Assembly: GCA_945889235.1 (NCBI GenBank)
Contig: CAMDBK010000147.1
Coordinates: 1 to 7,345 of the forward strand
Reading direction: 5' to 3'
Source: Chitinophaga pinensis
GTDB taxonomy: Bacteria > Bacteroidota > Bacteroidia > SXHM01
DNA length: 7,345 nucleotides
The notes below the pieces were generated by a model, which saw only the letters and a list, made by a program, of their open reading frames with translations, had not been told where the DNA came from and ran no database searches. Below are positions 1 through 5,861 of this stretch, one piece after another; the stretch's first letter is position 1; every line of letters starts with the position of its first letter. Both the position numbers and the translations under genes were made by a program.

Positions 1-823
1 CCATTTTCTTTATGTTTTTGCGGAAGAGCGGAGCAGTAATAAACTGCGGCAAAACAGCGCTTGCTTTTAATAAAGTCCATGAGGGCAGGCCTTTGATACG
101 TTCTTCTTTTATGCCTTCAGCTTTCAGAATATTCATTCCTTCCAGCATCATGTTACTTGTTATGTTCAGCAGTAAATCAGTACGTTCAGTGTCTTTGAAA
201 TTTTTACCAAGCAGCGTGGTAATTGAATTGCCAAGGTTAATCAGCAGTTTGGTGTGCGCTACATTCTGCCAGTTTTTGGCAATAAATGTTTCAATGCCTT
301 TGTTAAAAACAGCGGCACAATTTTTCAGTGATTGTTGGTGAGCATTGGTTACAGAACCAATAACCATCACACCTTTATGCTGATAACCCACCACCCCGGG
401 TTCATCAAGCCAGGCGTTGTAGGCAAGCACACCAAAGAGAACCTCTGCTCCTTCTCCTTTGGAGAAGGCAGAGATGAGGCTTTTCTGATTTTTTACTCCG
501 TTTTGCAAACCAAGAATAACCGTGTTTTTCTGTATTTTTCCTTCCATACTTTTTACAATTGCGGGCAGCGAATAATTTTTTACTGCCAAAGCAATCACAT
601 CGGGTTTATCAACCTCATCAATACTCTCAATAACTTTTACGGGAATAGTTTTTAATGATAGGCTATCGGGAGAATAAATTTTTAATCCTTTTTCTCTTAT
701 TCTGTTTGCACTCTCACCTCTGCAAAGCAAATAGGTATGCTCATGCTTTTCACTAAGCCATGCAGCCAGTGTGCAGCCGATAGCGCCTGCACCATAAATA
801 ATTATTTTGCAATCAGCAGTCAA
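1..823 (-). CDS. Ketopantoate reductase family protein (PanE/ApbA-like), 3' end cut by window edge
   Basis: This is an open frame of 274 codons running off the left edge. The family reduces 2-dehydropantoate to pantoate with NADPH in the cytoplasm (pantothenate/CoA synthesis), but it has many paralogues with other or unknown substrates. Seen: the N-terminal Rossmann motif GAGAIG at residues 11-16; ALAVKNY at 78-84; LQNGV at 106-110, with the Asn typical of the family; and HTKLLINLGN at 190-199, where K192 lines up with the catalytic lysine of E. coli PanE. The C-terminal helical domain begins, but the conserved acidic residue near its end lies outside the window. In frame there is a TGA 6 codons before TTG(821-823) and no ATG before the GxGxxG motif, so TTG is the only plausible start, giving the usual short N-terminus. 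Residues about 114-125 are encoded by a palindromic repeat (see 450-484). Family assignment is firm; true PanE activity is not. Confidence 0.88.
   Translation of the reverse strand, partial: MTADCKIIIYGAGAIGCTLAAWLSEKHEHTYLLCRGESANRIREKGLKIYSPDSLSLKTIPVKVIESIDEVDKPDVIALAVKNYSLPAIVKSMEGKIQKNTVILGLQNGVKNQKSLISAFSKGEGAEVLFGVLAYNAWLDEPGVVGYQHKGVMVIGSVTNAHQQSLKNCAAVFNKGIETFIAKNWQNVAHTKLLINLGNSITTLLGKNFKDTERTDLLLNITSNMMLEGMNILKAEGIKEERIKGLPSWTLLKASAVLPQFITAPLFRKNIKKM
450..484. repeat. Palindromic repeat element, copy inside the reductase coding sequence
   Basis: The perfect 8-bp stem CCTTCTCC (450-457) and GGAGAAGG (461-468) with loop TTT is followed by CAGAGATGAGGCTTTT, clearly homologous to the intergenic copy at 6988-7020. 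The third stem pair is T-A here and C-G there, a compensatory change that keeps the stem. It is read in frame on the minus strand as about 12 residues (KSLISAFSKGEG) of the ketopantoate-reductase family protein, just after the conserved LQNGV. Confidence 0.7.
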
Positions 824-875
824 ATATAAATTATTATGTCAGTATCAAATTAAGGTTAATAGTCTTTAAGAATAT

Positions 876-883
876 CAAATATA
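876..883 (-). promoter_or_regulatory. Possible -7 promoter element for the reductase gene
   Basis: On the minus strand the sequence reads TATATTTG, an exact match to the Bacteroidota primary-sigma -7 consensus TAnnTTTG, 53 bases before the proposed TTG start at 823. I find no TTG at the usual -33 distance. The region is very AT-rich, so a chance match is possible. A second TATATTTG (821-828) overlaps the start codon itself. Confidence 0.3.
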
Positions 884-960
884 AAATATTTTTATTGTGG
901 TTTTTTGACTTCAAAACTCTGAAGCTTCAATTATTTATAATTTTATCCAAAATTTTAAAA

Positions 961-2304
961 ATGTCAACTGAAAAAAATATTCCTGTTGCCAAAGGACACT
1001 GGCTTTTAGGCTCACTTTTAGAGATGAATAAAGATGTGCTGGGCTTTATTGGCGAACAACGCAAACTGCTTGGCTATATATTTTATGTAGATGTTCTTGC
1101 GTTTAAAGTACTGGTCATTATCAGGCCTGATTATATCCGTCATGTGCTGCAGGAAAACAACAAAAACTATGTAAAGAGCTTTAGTTACGAAGTGTTGAAA
1201 CTCTTTCTTGGCAATGGTTTACTTACGAGTGAAGGTGATTTCTGGCGCAAGCAGCGCAGATTGGCACAACCTGCTTTTCATAAAGAAAAATTAGTGGAAA
1301 TCACTAAGCAGATGTCACTCTCATCTGAAAAACTTGCAGCTAAATTAGAAACCGTAAAACAGCAGCAGAAAGAAATTGATATTACCGAATACATGAATGA
1401 AGTTACGCTGGATATTGTGGCGGCAGCGCTCTTCAGTTCCAACGTAAGTGACAAGATGGAAATCATTCGTAATTCGCTGACTGTAGCCAATGAATTTGCT
1501 ATCAGCAGAATTAAGAAACCAATAGGCTGGCCGCTGTGGATGCCTGTTCCTTCTAACTTAAACTTCAGAAAAGCAGGTAGGGAATTAGATAATATTATTT
1601 ATAGTTTTATTGAAAGCCGCAGAAATGAAAAGGAGAAACCGAATGATTTGCTTTCGATGCTGATGGATGCTGTGGATGAAGAAACAGGTGAGCGCATGAG
1701 CAACTTACAATTGCGTGATGAGTGTATGACTATTTTTCTTGCAGGACACGAAACTACTTCACTTGCACTTTCTTGGTTCTGGATGCTGATGGATGAGCAT
1801 CCCGAGGAAGAAAATAAATTGCGCGAAGAATTGAAAACGGTTCTTAATGGAAGAACACCTGAGTTTGCAGATATTCCAAAACTAAAATACACCAAACAAC
1901 TGATTGAAGAAACCATGCGCCTTTATCCACCGGCATGGACAATAGGCAGAAAATCATTGCAGGCCGATGAAATTGACGGGTACAAAGTTTCGCCTGAACA
2001 AAATATGATGCTGATGACTTATCAGGTTCACCGCCATCCCGATTATTGGAGCGAACCTGATAAATTTATGCCTGAACGTTTCAGTGACGAGAATGCAAAG
2101 CATATAAAGAAGTTTGCTTATTTCCCTTTTGGTGGCGGACCAAGGCTTTGCATCGGAAACAGTTTTGCCATGATGGAAATGCAATTGGTAATTGCAACGC
2201 TGGCGCAACGTTTTAAATTTCGCAGAACCGAAACGCACGAAATTATTAAAGACGCCTTGGTTACTATGCGCCCGAAAGATGGAATTAAGATGAGGATTGA
2301 ATAA
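961..2304 (+). CDS. Cytochrome P450 monooxygenase
   Basis: A soluble bacterial P450 of 447 residues, the normal length for a complete heme domain. P450s insert one oxygen atom from O2 into a substrate, using electrons from a ferredoxin or flavodoxin partner. Seen: C-helix WRKQR (95-99); I-helix oxygen-activation motif AGHETT (261-266); K-helix ExxR as ETMR (317-320), followed by LYPPAW; PERF (371-374); and the heme-binding loop FGGGPRLCIG with the thiolate ligand Cys397. No signal peptide or membrane anchor. The ATG at 961 is preceded by A/T-rich sequence and begins MSTEKNIPVAKG, matching the usual distance to the proline-rich start of the fold. No ferredoxin, reductase or pathway gene is adjacent, so the substrate cannot be told. 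The LYPPAW stretch also occurs in the Thermus carotenoid hydroxylase CYP175A1, but this is weak evidence for a carotenoid or fatty-acid role. Divergent from the reductase gene and convergent with rplT. Confidence 0.95.
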   Translation: MSTEKNIPVAKGHWLLGSLLEMNKDVLGFIGEQRKLLGYIFYVDVLAFKVLVIIRPDYIRHVLQENNKNYVKSFSYEVLKLFLGNGLLTSEGDFWRKQRRLAQPAFHKEKLVEITKQMSLSSEKLAAKLETVKQQQKEIDITEYMNEVTLDIVAAALFSSNVSDKMEIIRNSLTVANEFAISRIKKPIGWPLWMPVPSNLNFRKAGRELDNIIYSFIESRRNEKEKPNDLLSMLMDAVDEETGERMSNLQLRDECMTIFLAGHETTSLALSWFWMLMDEHPEEENKLREELKTVLNGRTPEFADIPKLKYTKQLIEETMRLYPPAWTIGRKSLQADEIDGYKVSPEQNMMLMTYQVHRHPDYWSEPDKFMPERFSDENAKHIKKFAYFPFGGGPRLCIGNSFAMMEMQLVIATLAQRFKFRRTETHEIIKDALVTMRPKDGIKMRIE

Positions 2305-2315
2305 TTGCCGTAAAT

Positions 2316-2344
2316 AAAAAAGGGAACCAATGGTTCCCTTTTTT
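2316..2344. terminator. Bidirectional rho-independent terminator between P450 and rplT
   Basis: The inverted repeat GGGAACC (2322-2328) and GGTTCCC (2332-2338), with loop AAT, is flanked by six A on the left and six T on the right. It therefore forms a stem followed by a U-run in either direction. It lies 12 bases after the P450 stop and 32 bases beyond the rplT stop, as expected for two convergent transcripts sharing one terminator. Confidence 0.9.
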
Positions 2345-2350
2345 AACTGA

Positions 2351-2370
2351 GGACACGACATGTAGTGTCC
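2351..2370. repeat. CATG-centred imperfect palindrome downstream of rplT
   Basis: GGACACGACATGTAGTGTCC is a 20-base palindrome with one mismatched pair (G2357 with A2364). It lies between the bidirectional terminator and the rplT stop codon at 2376. It contains TGTAGTGTC (2361-2369), which recurs at 2740-2748 on the other side of rplT beside a second CATG-centred palindrome. I recall similar GGACACGACATG-type palindromes being dispersed in Bacteroidota genomes, but this is memory and was not searched. Confidence 0.6.
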
Positions 2371-2375
2371 CTACA

Positions 2376-2720
2376 CTATTTCACTGAATCAATCACCGCT
2401 TTAAAAGCTTCGGGTTGATTAGTAGCTAAATCAGCAAGTACCTTACGGTTGATGGTAAGACCTTTTGCGTGAATTTTTCCCATCAGTTCTGAATAAGAAA
2501 GGCCTTCTAAGCGTGCACCTGCATTGATACGTTGTATCCAAAGAGCACGGAAATTACGTTTTTTGGTTTTACGATCGCGGTATGCATAACCGAGACCTTT
2601 TTCTAAAGTGTTTTTGGCAACTGTTAATACGTTACCTCTTGCTCCCCAATAACCGCGGGTTTGTTTGAGAACTTTTTTTCTTCTTGCTCTTGAAGCGACT
2701 GCGTTGACCGAACGTGGCAT
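2376..2720 (-). CDS. rplT: 50S ribosomal protein L20
   Basis: A 114-residue basic protein, within the usual L20 length. It starts MPRSVNAVASRARRKK and carries the family stretches TRGYWGARGN (21-30), AYRDRKTKKRNFRALWI (46-62) and INAGARLEGLSYS (64-76). L20 binds 23S rRNA early in assembly of the large subunit; in E. coli and B. subtilis it also represses its own operon by binding a leader RNA. Last gene of the thrS-infC-rpmI-rplT operon. The ATG at 2718-2720 is preceded by an A-rich tract, typical of Bacteroidota starts. An in-frame GTG at 2750 would add ten residues outside the conserved N-terminus and is not used here. The gene is separated from rpmI by an unusually long 168-base spacer holding a heptad-repeat hairpin and a perfect palindrome. 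Confidence 0.97.
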   Translation of the reverse strand: MPRSVNAVASRARRKKVLKQTRGYWGARGNVLTVAKNTLEKGLGYAYRDRKTKKRNFRALWIQRINAGARLEGLSYSELMGKIHAKGLTINRKVLADLATNQPEAFKAVIDSVK

Positions 2721-2745
2721 GTTGTTTTTGTTTTTTGGCTGTAGT

Positions 2746-2763
2746 GTCACACCATGGTGTGAC
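2746..2763. repeat. Perfect 18-bp palindrome upstream of rplT
   Basis: GTCACACCATGGTGTGAC is a perfect palindrome 25 bases before the rplT start. In the rplT transcript it could form a short hairpin near the ribosome entry site, or in DNA a dyad site for a dimeric protein. It contains ATG GTG TGA, a two-codon reading frame. Together with the adjacent TGTAGTGTC (2740-2748) it resembles the palindrome at 2351-2370 on the far side of the gene. Confidence 0.7.
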
Positions 2764-2801
2764 TTATAGAACTAGTTGCCGGGTTTATAATTGATTGATT
2801 T

Positions 2802-2885
2802 AGATATGAGATTTGAGATATTAGATGTGAGATAACGATTATTAATTTGTTTTGTCTCAAATCTCTAATCTGATATCTCAAATCT
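2802..2885. repeat. Inverted pair of heptad arrays (AGATNNN x5) in the rpmI-rplT spacer
   Basis: Plus strand 2802-2836 consists of five consecutive 7-base units beginning AGAT, with variable trimers ATG, TTG, ATT, GTG and AAC. On the minus strand, 2885 down to 2851 consists of five units with trimers TTG, ATC, TAG, TTG and AAA (the last unit begins AGAC). A 14-base spacer, 2837-2850, separates them. The arms 2809-2826 and 2868-2885 are complementary at 17 of 18 positions, so the transcript can form a long hairpin starting 3 bases after the rpmI stop. There is no U-run after it, so a simple terminator is unlikely. Function unknown; possibilities are mRNA processing, differential expression of rplT, or a dispersed non-coding repeat. 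Confidence 0.8.
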
Positions 2886-2888
2886 GTT

Positions 2889-3089
2889 TTACTTTCCTAC
2901 AGTTAACATAAACTTCACCTTGCTGATATCCGCGGTGCTAACTATTGTATCGTTAGTAAGGTTACGTTTTCTTTTTGTAGATTTTTTGGTCAGGATATGG
3001 CTTTTAAAAGCATGTTTCCTTTTTACTTTACCTGTTCCTGTGAAAGAAAATCTTTTCTTAGCACCGGAGTGTGTTTTCATTTTCGGCAT
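2889..3089 (-). CDS. rpmI: 50S ribosomal protein L35
   Basis: A 66-residue very basic protein, almost exactly the family length. It begins MPKMKTHSGAKKRFSFTGTG, the highly conserved L35 N-terminus, followed by KVKRKHAFKSHILTKKS and a C-terminal half that includes NDTIVSTADI. L35 is a late-binding protein of the large ribosomal subunit. Its position between infC and rplT is the classical arrangement. The ATG at 3087-3089 is preceded by an A-rich sequence with no Shine-Dalgarno match. It is separated from infC by 61 bases containing a purine-rich heptad array, and from rplT by 168 bases. Confidence 0.97.
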   Translation of the reverse strand: MPKMKTHSGAKKRFSFTGTGKVKRKHAFKSHILTKKSTKRKRNLTNDTIVSTADISKVKFMLTVGK

Positions 3090-3112
3090 TGTGTTCTTGT
3101 TTTAATTGTTGA

Positions 3113-3159
3113 TTGTCTTAATTCTTGCTTCTTATATCTTGTTTCTCTTCTTACTTCTT
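3113..3159 (-). repeat. Heptad array (AAGANNN) at the infC-rpmI junction
   Basis: Read on the minus strand, two 7-base units beginning AAGA (3159-3146, trimers AGT and AGA) overlap the end of infC and its stop codon. After a 5-base interruption (3145-3141), four consecutive units follow (3140-3113, trimers TAT, AGC, ATT, CAA). The period is the same as in the rpmI-rplT spacer, but the fixed core is AAGA rather than AGAT. It is unpaired and purine-rich in the mRNA. Function unknown. Confidence 0.65.
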
Positions 3160-3717
3160 TTTCGGTGAAACCATTATAAACATTCTCTTTCCTTCCAGCT
3201 TCGGCAGCATTTCCACTTTTGCGTATTCTTCTAATCCACTCGCAAATTTCAACAACAGAATTTCACCTTGCTCTTTATACACTATTGAACGTCCCCTGAA
3301 AAATACGAAAGCTCTTACTTTGGCGCCTTCTTCAAGGAATTTTATTGCATGCTTCAGTTTAAAATTAAAATCGTGTTCATCTGTATTGGGTCCGAAACGT
3401 ATCTCCTTCACTACTACTTTCGACTGTTTCGACTTTATCTCTTTCTGTTTCTTTTTCTGCTCGTATAAAAACTTTTTATAGTCTATAATTTTACAAACCG
3501 GAGGCACAGCATTTGGTGATATTTCCACCAGATCAAATCCGGCTTCTTCTGCCATCTTCAGTGCTTTGGCAATCGGGTAAACGGCTGATTCTATGCCTTC
3601 TCCAACTACACGCACTTCGGGTGCTTTTATTCGTTCGTTTATGTTGTGTAAATCCTCTTTCTTCGGAGGTCTCTGACCCCGCACAAACGGAGGCCTGGAT
3701 GTTGGTATTATAGCGAT
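3151..3717 (-). CDS. infC: Translation initiation factor IF-3, probable AUC start
   Basis: IF-3 binds the 30S subunit, prevents premature 50S joining and checks the start codon and initiator tRNA. Seen, numbered from the AUC start (188 residues): a basic N-terminal extension; the IF3-N domain at about 26-93, with NINERIKAPEVRVVGE, LVEISPNAVPPVCKIIDY and KFLYEQKKKQ; then the IF3-C domain at about 99-186, with KEIRFGPNTDEHDFNFKLKH, FFRGRSIVYKEQG and LEGKRMFIMVSPKKK. There is no ATG upstream of the conserved part. The first conventional start is GTG at 3684 (177 residues), but the frame stays open upstream, and from ATC at 3715-3717 it reads MAIIPTSRPPF, much like the MAI starts of other Bacteroidota IF-3 proteins. 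Rare AUU/AUC-type starts are a known infC feature in E. coli, used for autoregulation. ATA at 3709-3711 or 3706-3708 are alternatives. It starts 20 bases after the thrS stop. Confidence 0.93.
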   Translation of the reverse strand: MAIIPTSRPPFVRGQRPPKKEDLHNINERIKAPEVRVVGEGIESAVYPIAKALKMAEEAGFDLVEISPNAVPPVCKIIDYKKFLYEQKKKQKEIKSKQSKVVVKEIRFGPNTDEHDFNFKLKHAIKFLEEGAKVRAFVFFRGRSIVYKEQGEILLLKFASGLEEYAKVEMLPKLEGKRMFIMVSPKKK

Positions 3718-3737
3718 ACTGCTTTTAGTTTTAGTTA

Positions 3738-5675
3738 TTAATTCAGTTCTGTTTCTTTTTTAATCAATTCAGCAAAGGTTTCAATGGTAAATTTACCAAT
3801 ATCACCTGAACCGTGTTTTCGTGCCGAAACCGTATTTTCATTCATCTCTTCCTCTCCAACAATCAACATATACGGCACTTTCCGAAGTTCTGCCTCTCTG
3901 ATTTTACGACCTATTTTTTCGTTCCTTTCGTCAAAGAGGCTGCGAATATCGTAATTATTTAGTAATTGAGAAATATTTTTTGCGTAGTCGTTGTATTTCT
4001 CGCTGATAGGAAGAATGATTACCTGATCAGGAGTTAGCCATAACGGGAAATTGCCGGCACAATGTTCAATCAATACCGCAACAAAGCGCTCCAGACTTCC
4101 AAAAGGCGCGCGGTGTATCATTACGGGGCGATGTTTCTGATTGTCGCTGCCGGTGTATTCCAACTCAAAACGCTCAGGCAGGTTGTAATCCACCTGAATA
4201 GTTCCTAATTGCCAGCTTCTTCCGATGGCATCTTTTACCATGAAATCAAGCTTGGGTCCGTAGAAAGCAGCTTCACCTAAAACTTGAGTAGTGATTAAAC
4301 CGCGTTCACTAGAAGCTTCAATAATAGCTTTTTCAGCTTTTTCCCAATTCTCGTCAGAGCCAATGTATTTGGCTTTATTTTCAGGGTCACGCAACGAAAT
4401 CTGTGCAGTAAAATTCTTAAAATCCAACACTCTTAAAACATACAGCACAATGTCAATCACTTTCACAAACTCTTCCTTCACCTGGTCGGGACGGCAGAAT
4501 AAGTGGGCATCATCCTGTGTAAACCCGCGAACCCTTGTTAAACCATGCAGTTCACCACTTTGCTCGTAACGGTAAACCGTTCCAAATTCTGCTAATCGAA
4601 CCGGCAGATCTTTATAGGAGCGTGGTTTTGATTTGTAAATCTCGCAATGATGAGGACAATTCATCGGTTTCAGAAAAAACTCTTCGCCTTCCTGTGGAGT
4701 CTTAATCGGCTGGAATGAATCCTTACCGTATTTCTCGTAATGCCCCGAAGTGATATACAGATTTTTATGCCCGATGTGAGGCGTAATAACCGGCTGATAG
4801 CCTGCTTTAATTTGTGCTTTCTTCAGGAAGTTTTCCAAACGCTCACGCAATGCAGCTCCTTTAGGAAGCCATAACGGTAGTCCCATTCCCACTTTTTCAG
4901 AGAAGGTGAACAGTTCCATTTCTTTGCCCAACTTGCGGTGGTCGCGCTTCTGCGCTTCTTCCAAAAGAATTAAGTAATCCTTTAAATCCTGTTGCTTTAA
5001 GAATGTAACACCATAAACGCGGGTTAATTGTTTTTTTGTTTCATCACCGCGCCAATATGCACCTGCAACTTTAGTAAGTTTTATGGCTTTAATAAAACCG
5101 GTATCGGGAATATGTGGTCCGCGGCATAGGTCAGTAAAATTGCCTTGGGTGTAAAAAGTAATGGTGCCGTCATTTAAATCTTTTAAAAGGTCAAGTTTGT
5201 ATTCGTCACCTTTTTCTTCAAAGTATTTTATGGCTTCTGCTTTTGAAACTTCTTTGCGCACAAACTGATTTTTCTGTGAAGCAAGTTCCGTCATCTTATC
5301 TTCTATCTTCTTGAAATCTTCGGTTGACAAGGATTTACCACCTAAATCAATATCGTAATAAAAACCTTTTTCTACTGGCGGACCAATACCAAATTTAGTT
5401 CCGGGATAAAGGGCTTCCAGCGCTTCCGCCATTAAGTGAGCCGAAGAGTGCCACAAAACGGGCATTGATTCTTCGTCTTTTCCAGTCAATAAAACCAGTG
5501 AAGCATCTTCATCAATCGGGCGCAATGCATCACGCACCTCGCCATTTACTTTGGCCGCAAGTACATTACGCGCCAATCCTTCACTGATGCTTTTTGCAAC
5601 ATCCAGTGAACTTATTCCTTTTTCATATTCCCGCACAGAGCCATCGGGAAGAGTAATCTTTATCATGGTATTCAT
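3738..5675 (-). CDS. thrS: Threonyl-tRNA synthetase
   Basis: A class II aminoacyl-tRNA synthetase that charges tRNA-Thr with threonine in the cytoplasm. Its 645 residues match the full-length bacterial enzyme. Seen in order: TGS domain (about 1-65); the editing domain that removes mischarged serine, with H76xxxH80 and C184xxxH188; the catalytic core from about 245, with the zinc ligands C340, H391 and H521; motif 2 around TVYRYEQSGE (366-375) to GFTQDDAH (384-391); motif 3 around HRAPFGSLERF (521-531); and the C-terminal anticodon-binding domain (about 550-640). All key residues are present, so the enzyme should be active in both charging and editing. The ATG at 5675 is used here; a second ATG three codons later (MIKITLPDGS) is an equally usual family start. 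First gene of the operon with infC, rpmI and rplT. A good promoter match lies directly upstream. Confidence 0.98.
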   Translation of the reverse strand: MNTMIKITLPDGSVREYEKGISSLDVAKSISEGLARNVLAAKVNGEVRDALRPIDEDASLVLLTGKDEESMPVLWHSSAHLMAEALEALYPGTKFGIGPPVEKGFYYDIDLGGKSLSTEDFKKIEDKMTELASQKNQFVRKEVSKAEAIKYFEEKGDEYKLDLLKDLNDGTITFYTQGNFTDLCRGPHIPDTGFIKAIKLTKVAGAYWRGDETKKQLTRVYGVTFLKQQDLKDYLILLEEAQKRDHRKLGKEMELFTFSEKVGMGLPLWLPKGAALRERLENFLKKAQIKAGYQPVITPHIGHKNLYITSGHYEKYGKDSFQPIKTPQEGEEFFLKPMNCPHHCEIYKSKPRSYKDLPVRLAEFGTVYRYEQSGELHGLTRVRGFTQDDAHLFCRPDQVKEEFVKVIDIVLYVLRVLDFKNFTAQISLRDPENKAKYIGSDENWEKAEKAIIEASSERGLITTQVLGEAAFYGPKLDFMVKDAIGRSWQLGTIQVDYNLPERFELEYTGSDNQKHRPVMIHRAPFGSLERFVAVLIEHCAGNFPLWLTPDQVIILPISEKYNDYAKNISQLLNNYDIRSLFDERNEKIGRKIREAELRKVPYMLIVGEEEMNENTVSARKHGSGDIGKFTIETFAELIKKETELN

Positions 5676-5688
5676 TTTTTAAGGACTG

Positions 5689-5716
5689 CAAAGATATCAG
5701 TCTATTAATAATGCAA
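5689..5716 (-). promoter_or_regulatory. Bacteroidota-type promoter of the thrS operon
   Basis: On the minus strand, TTG (5716-5714), a 17-base spacer and TATCTTTG (5696-5689) match the TTG-N17-23-TAnnTTTG promoter described for Flavobacterium and Bacteroides primary sigma factors. Transcription should start roughly 4-7 bases beyond the -7 element, near 5682-5685, leaving only about 7-10 bases before the thrS ATG at 5675. There is therefore no room for a T-box or a threonyl-tRNA-like operator leader of the kind seen in Firmicutes or E. coli. Confidence 0.7.
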
Positions 5717-5773
5717 CTGTGATTTTTTATGATTTTAATTATTTATGAATTTGAGGTTATTAACAGGCGGTTG

Positions 5774-5802
5774 TTGATTGAATTGTTTAATAGCTCTATA
5801 AC
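5774..5802 (+). promoter_or_regulatory. Weak candidate promoter for the small exported protein
   Basis: TTGATT (5774-5779), a 17-base spacer and TATAAC (5797-5802) resemble a general sigma-70 promoter 60 bases before the ATG at 5862. It does not match the TAnnTTTG element preferred in this phylum, and the region is AT-rich, so it may be chance. It lies in the 186-base divergent region shared with thrS, which otherwise shows nothing recognisable. Confidence 0.25.
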
Positions 5803-5861
5803 ATTAAGATAGTGGCAGGCGTTAAGGTCCTTGCTTTCTAAAAACTTAAAAAATAATAAAC

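Noticed and set aside
12..655. Plus-strand open frames over the left edge
   Set aside because: They lie opposite the ketopantoate-reductase coding sequence, have no family features, and are antisense shadows.
905..941. TTGACT and TATAAT upstream of the P450 as a sigma-70 promoter
   Set aside because: The spacing is 25 bases rather than about 17, and neither fits the Bacteroidota TAnnTTTG pattern. No reliable P450 promoter is visible.
895..960. Upstream extension of the P450 from a TTG, giving a hydrophobic N-terminus resembling a membrane anchor
   Set aside because: The extension is AT-rich spacer translated by chance. The ATG at 961 gives the normal P450 length and start.
1278..2361. Minus-strand open frames overlapping the P450
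   Set aside because: They are antisense to a strongly conserved P450 and have no recognisable motifs. The one starting at 2361 also crosses the terminator.
2721..2750. N-terminal extension of L20 from a GTG at 2750
   Set aside because: It adds residues not present in L20 and begins inside the palindrome. The ATG at 2720 gives the conserved MPRSVN start.
2802..3159. CRISPR array interpretation of the heptad repeats
   Set aside because: Units are 7 bases with no spacers, and no cas gene is present.
4291..4569. Plus-strand open frame opposite thrS
   Set aside because: Low-complexity antisense frame within a highly conserved synthetase; no independent support.
5676..5861. T-box or other riboswitch upstream of thrS
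   Set aside because: No T-box-like sequence or terminator hairpin is visible, and the best promoter leaves no room for a leader.
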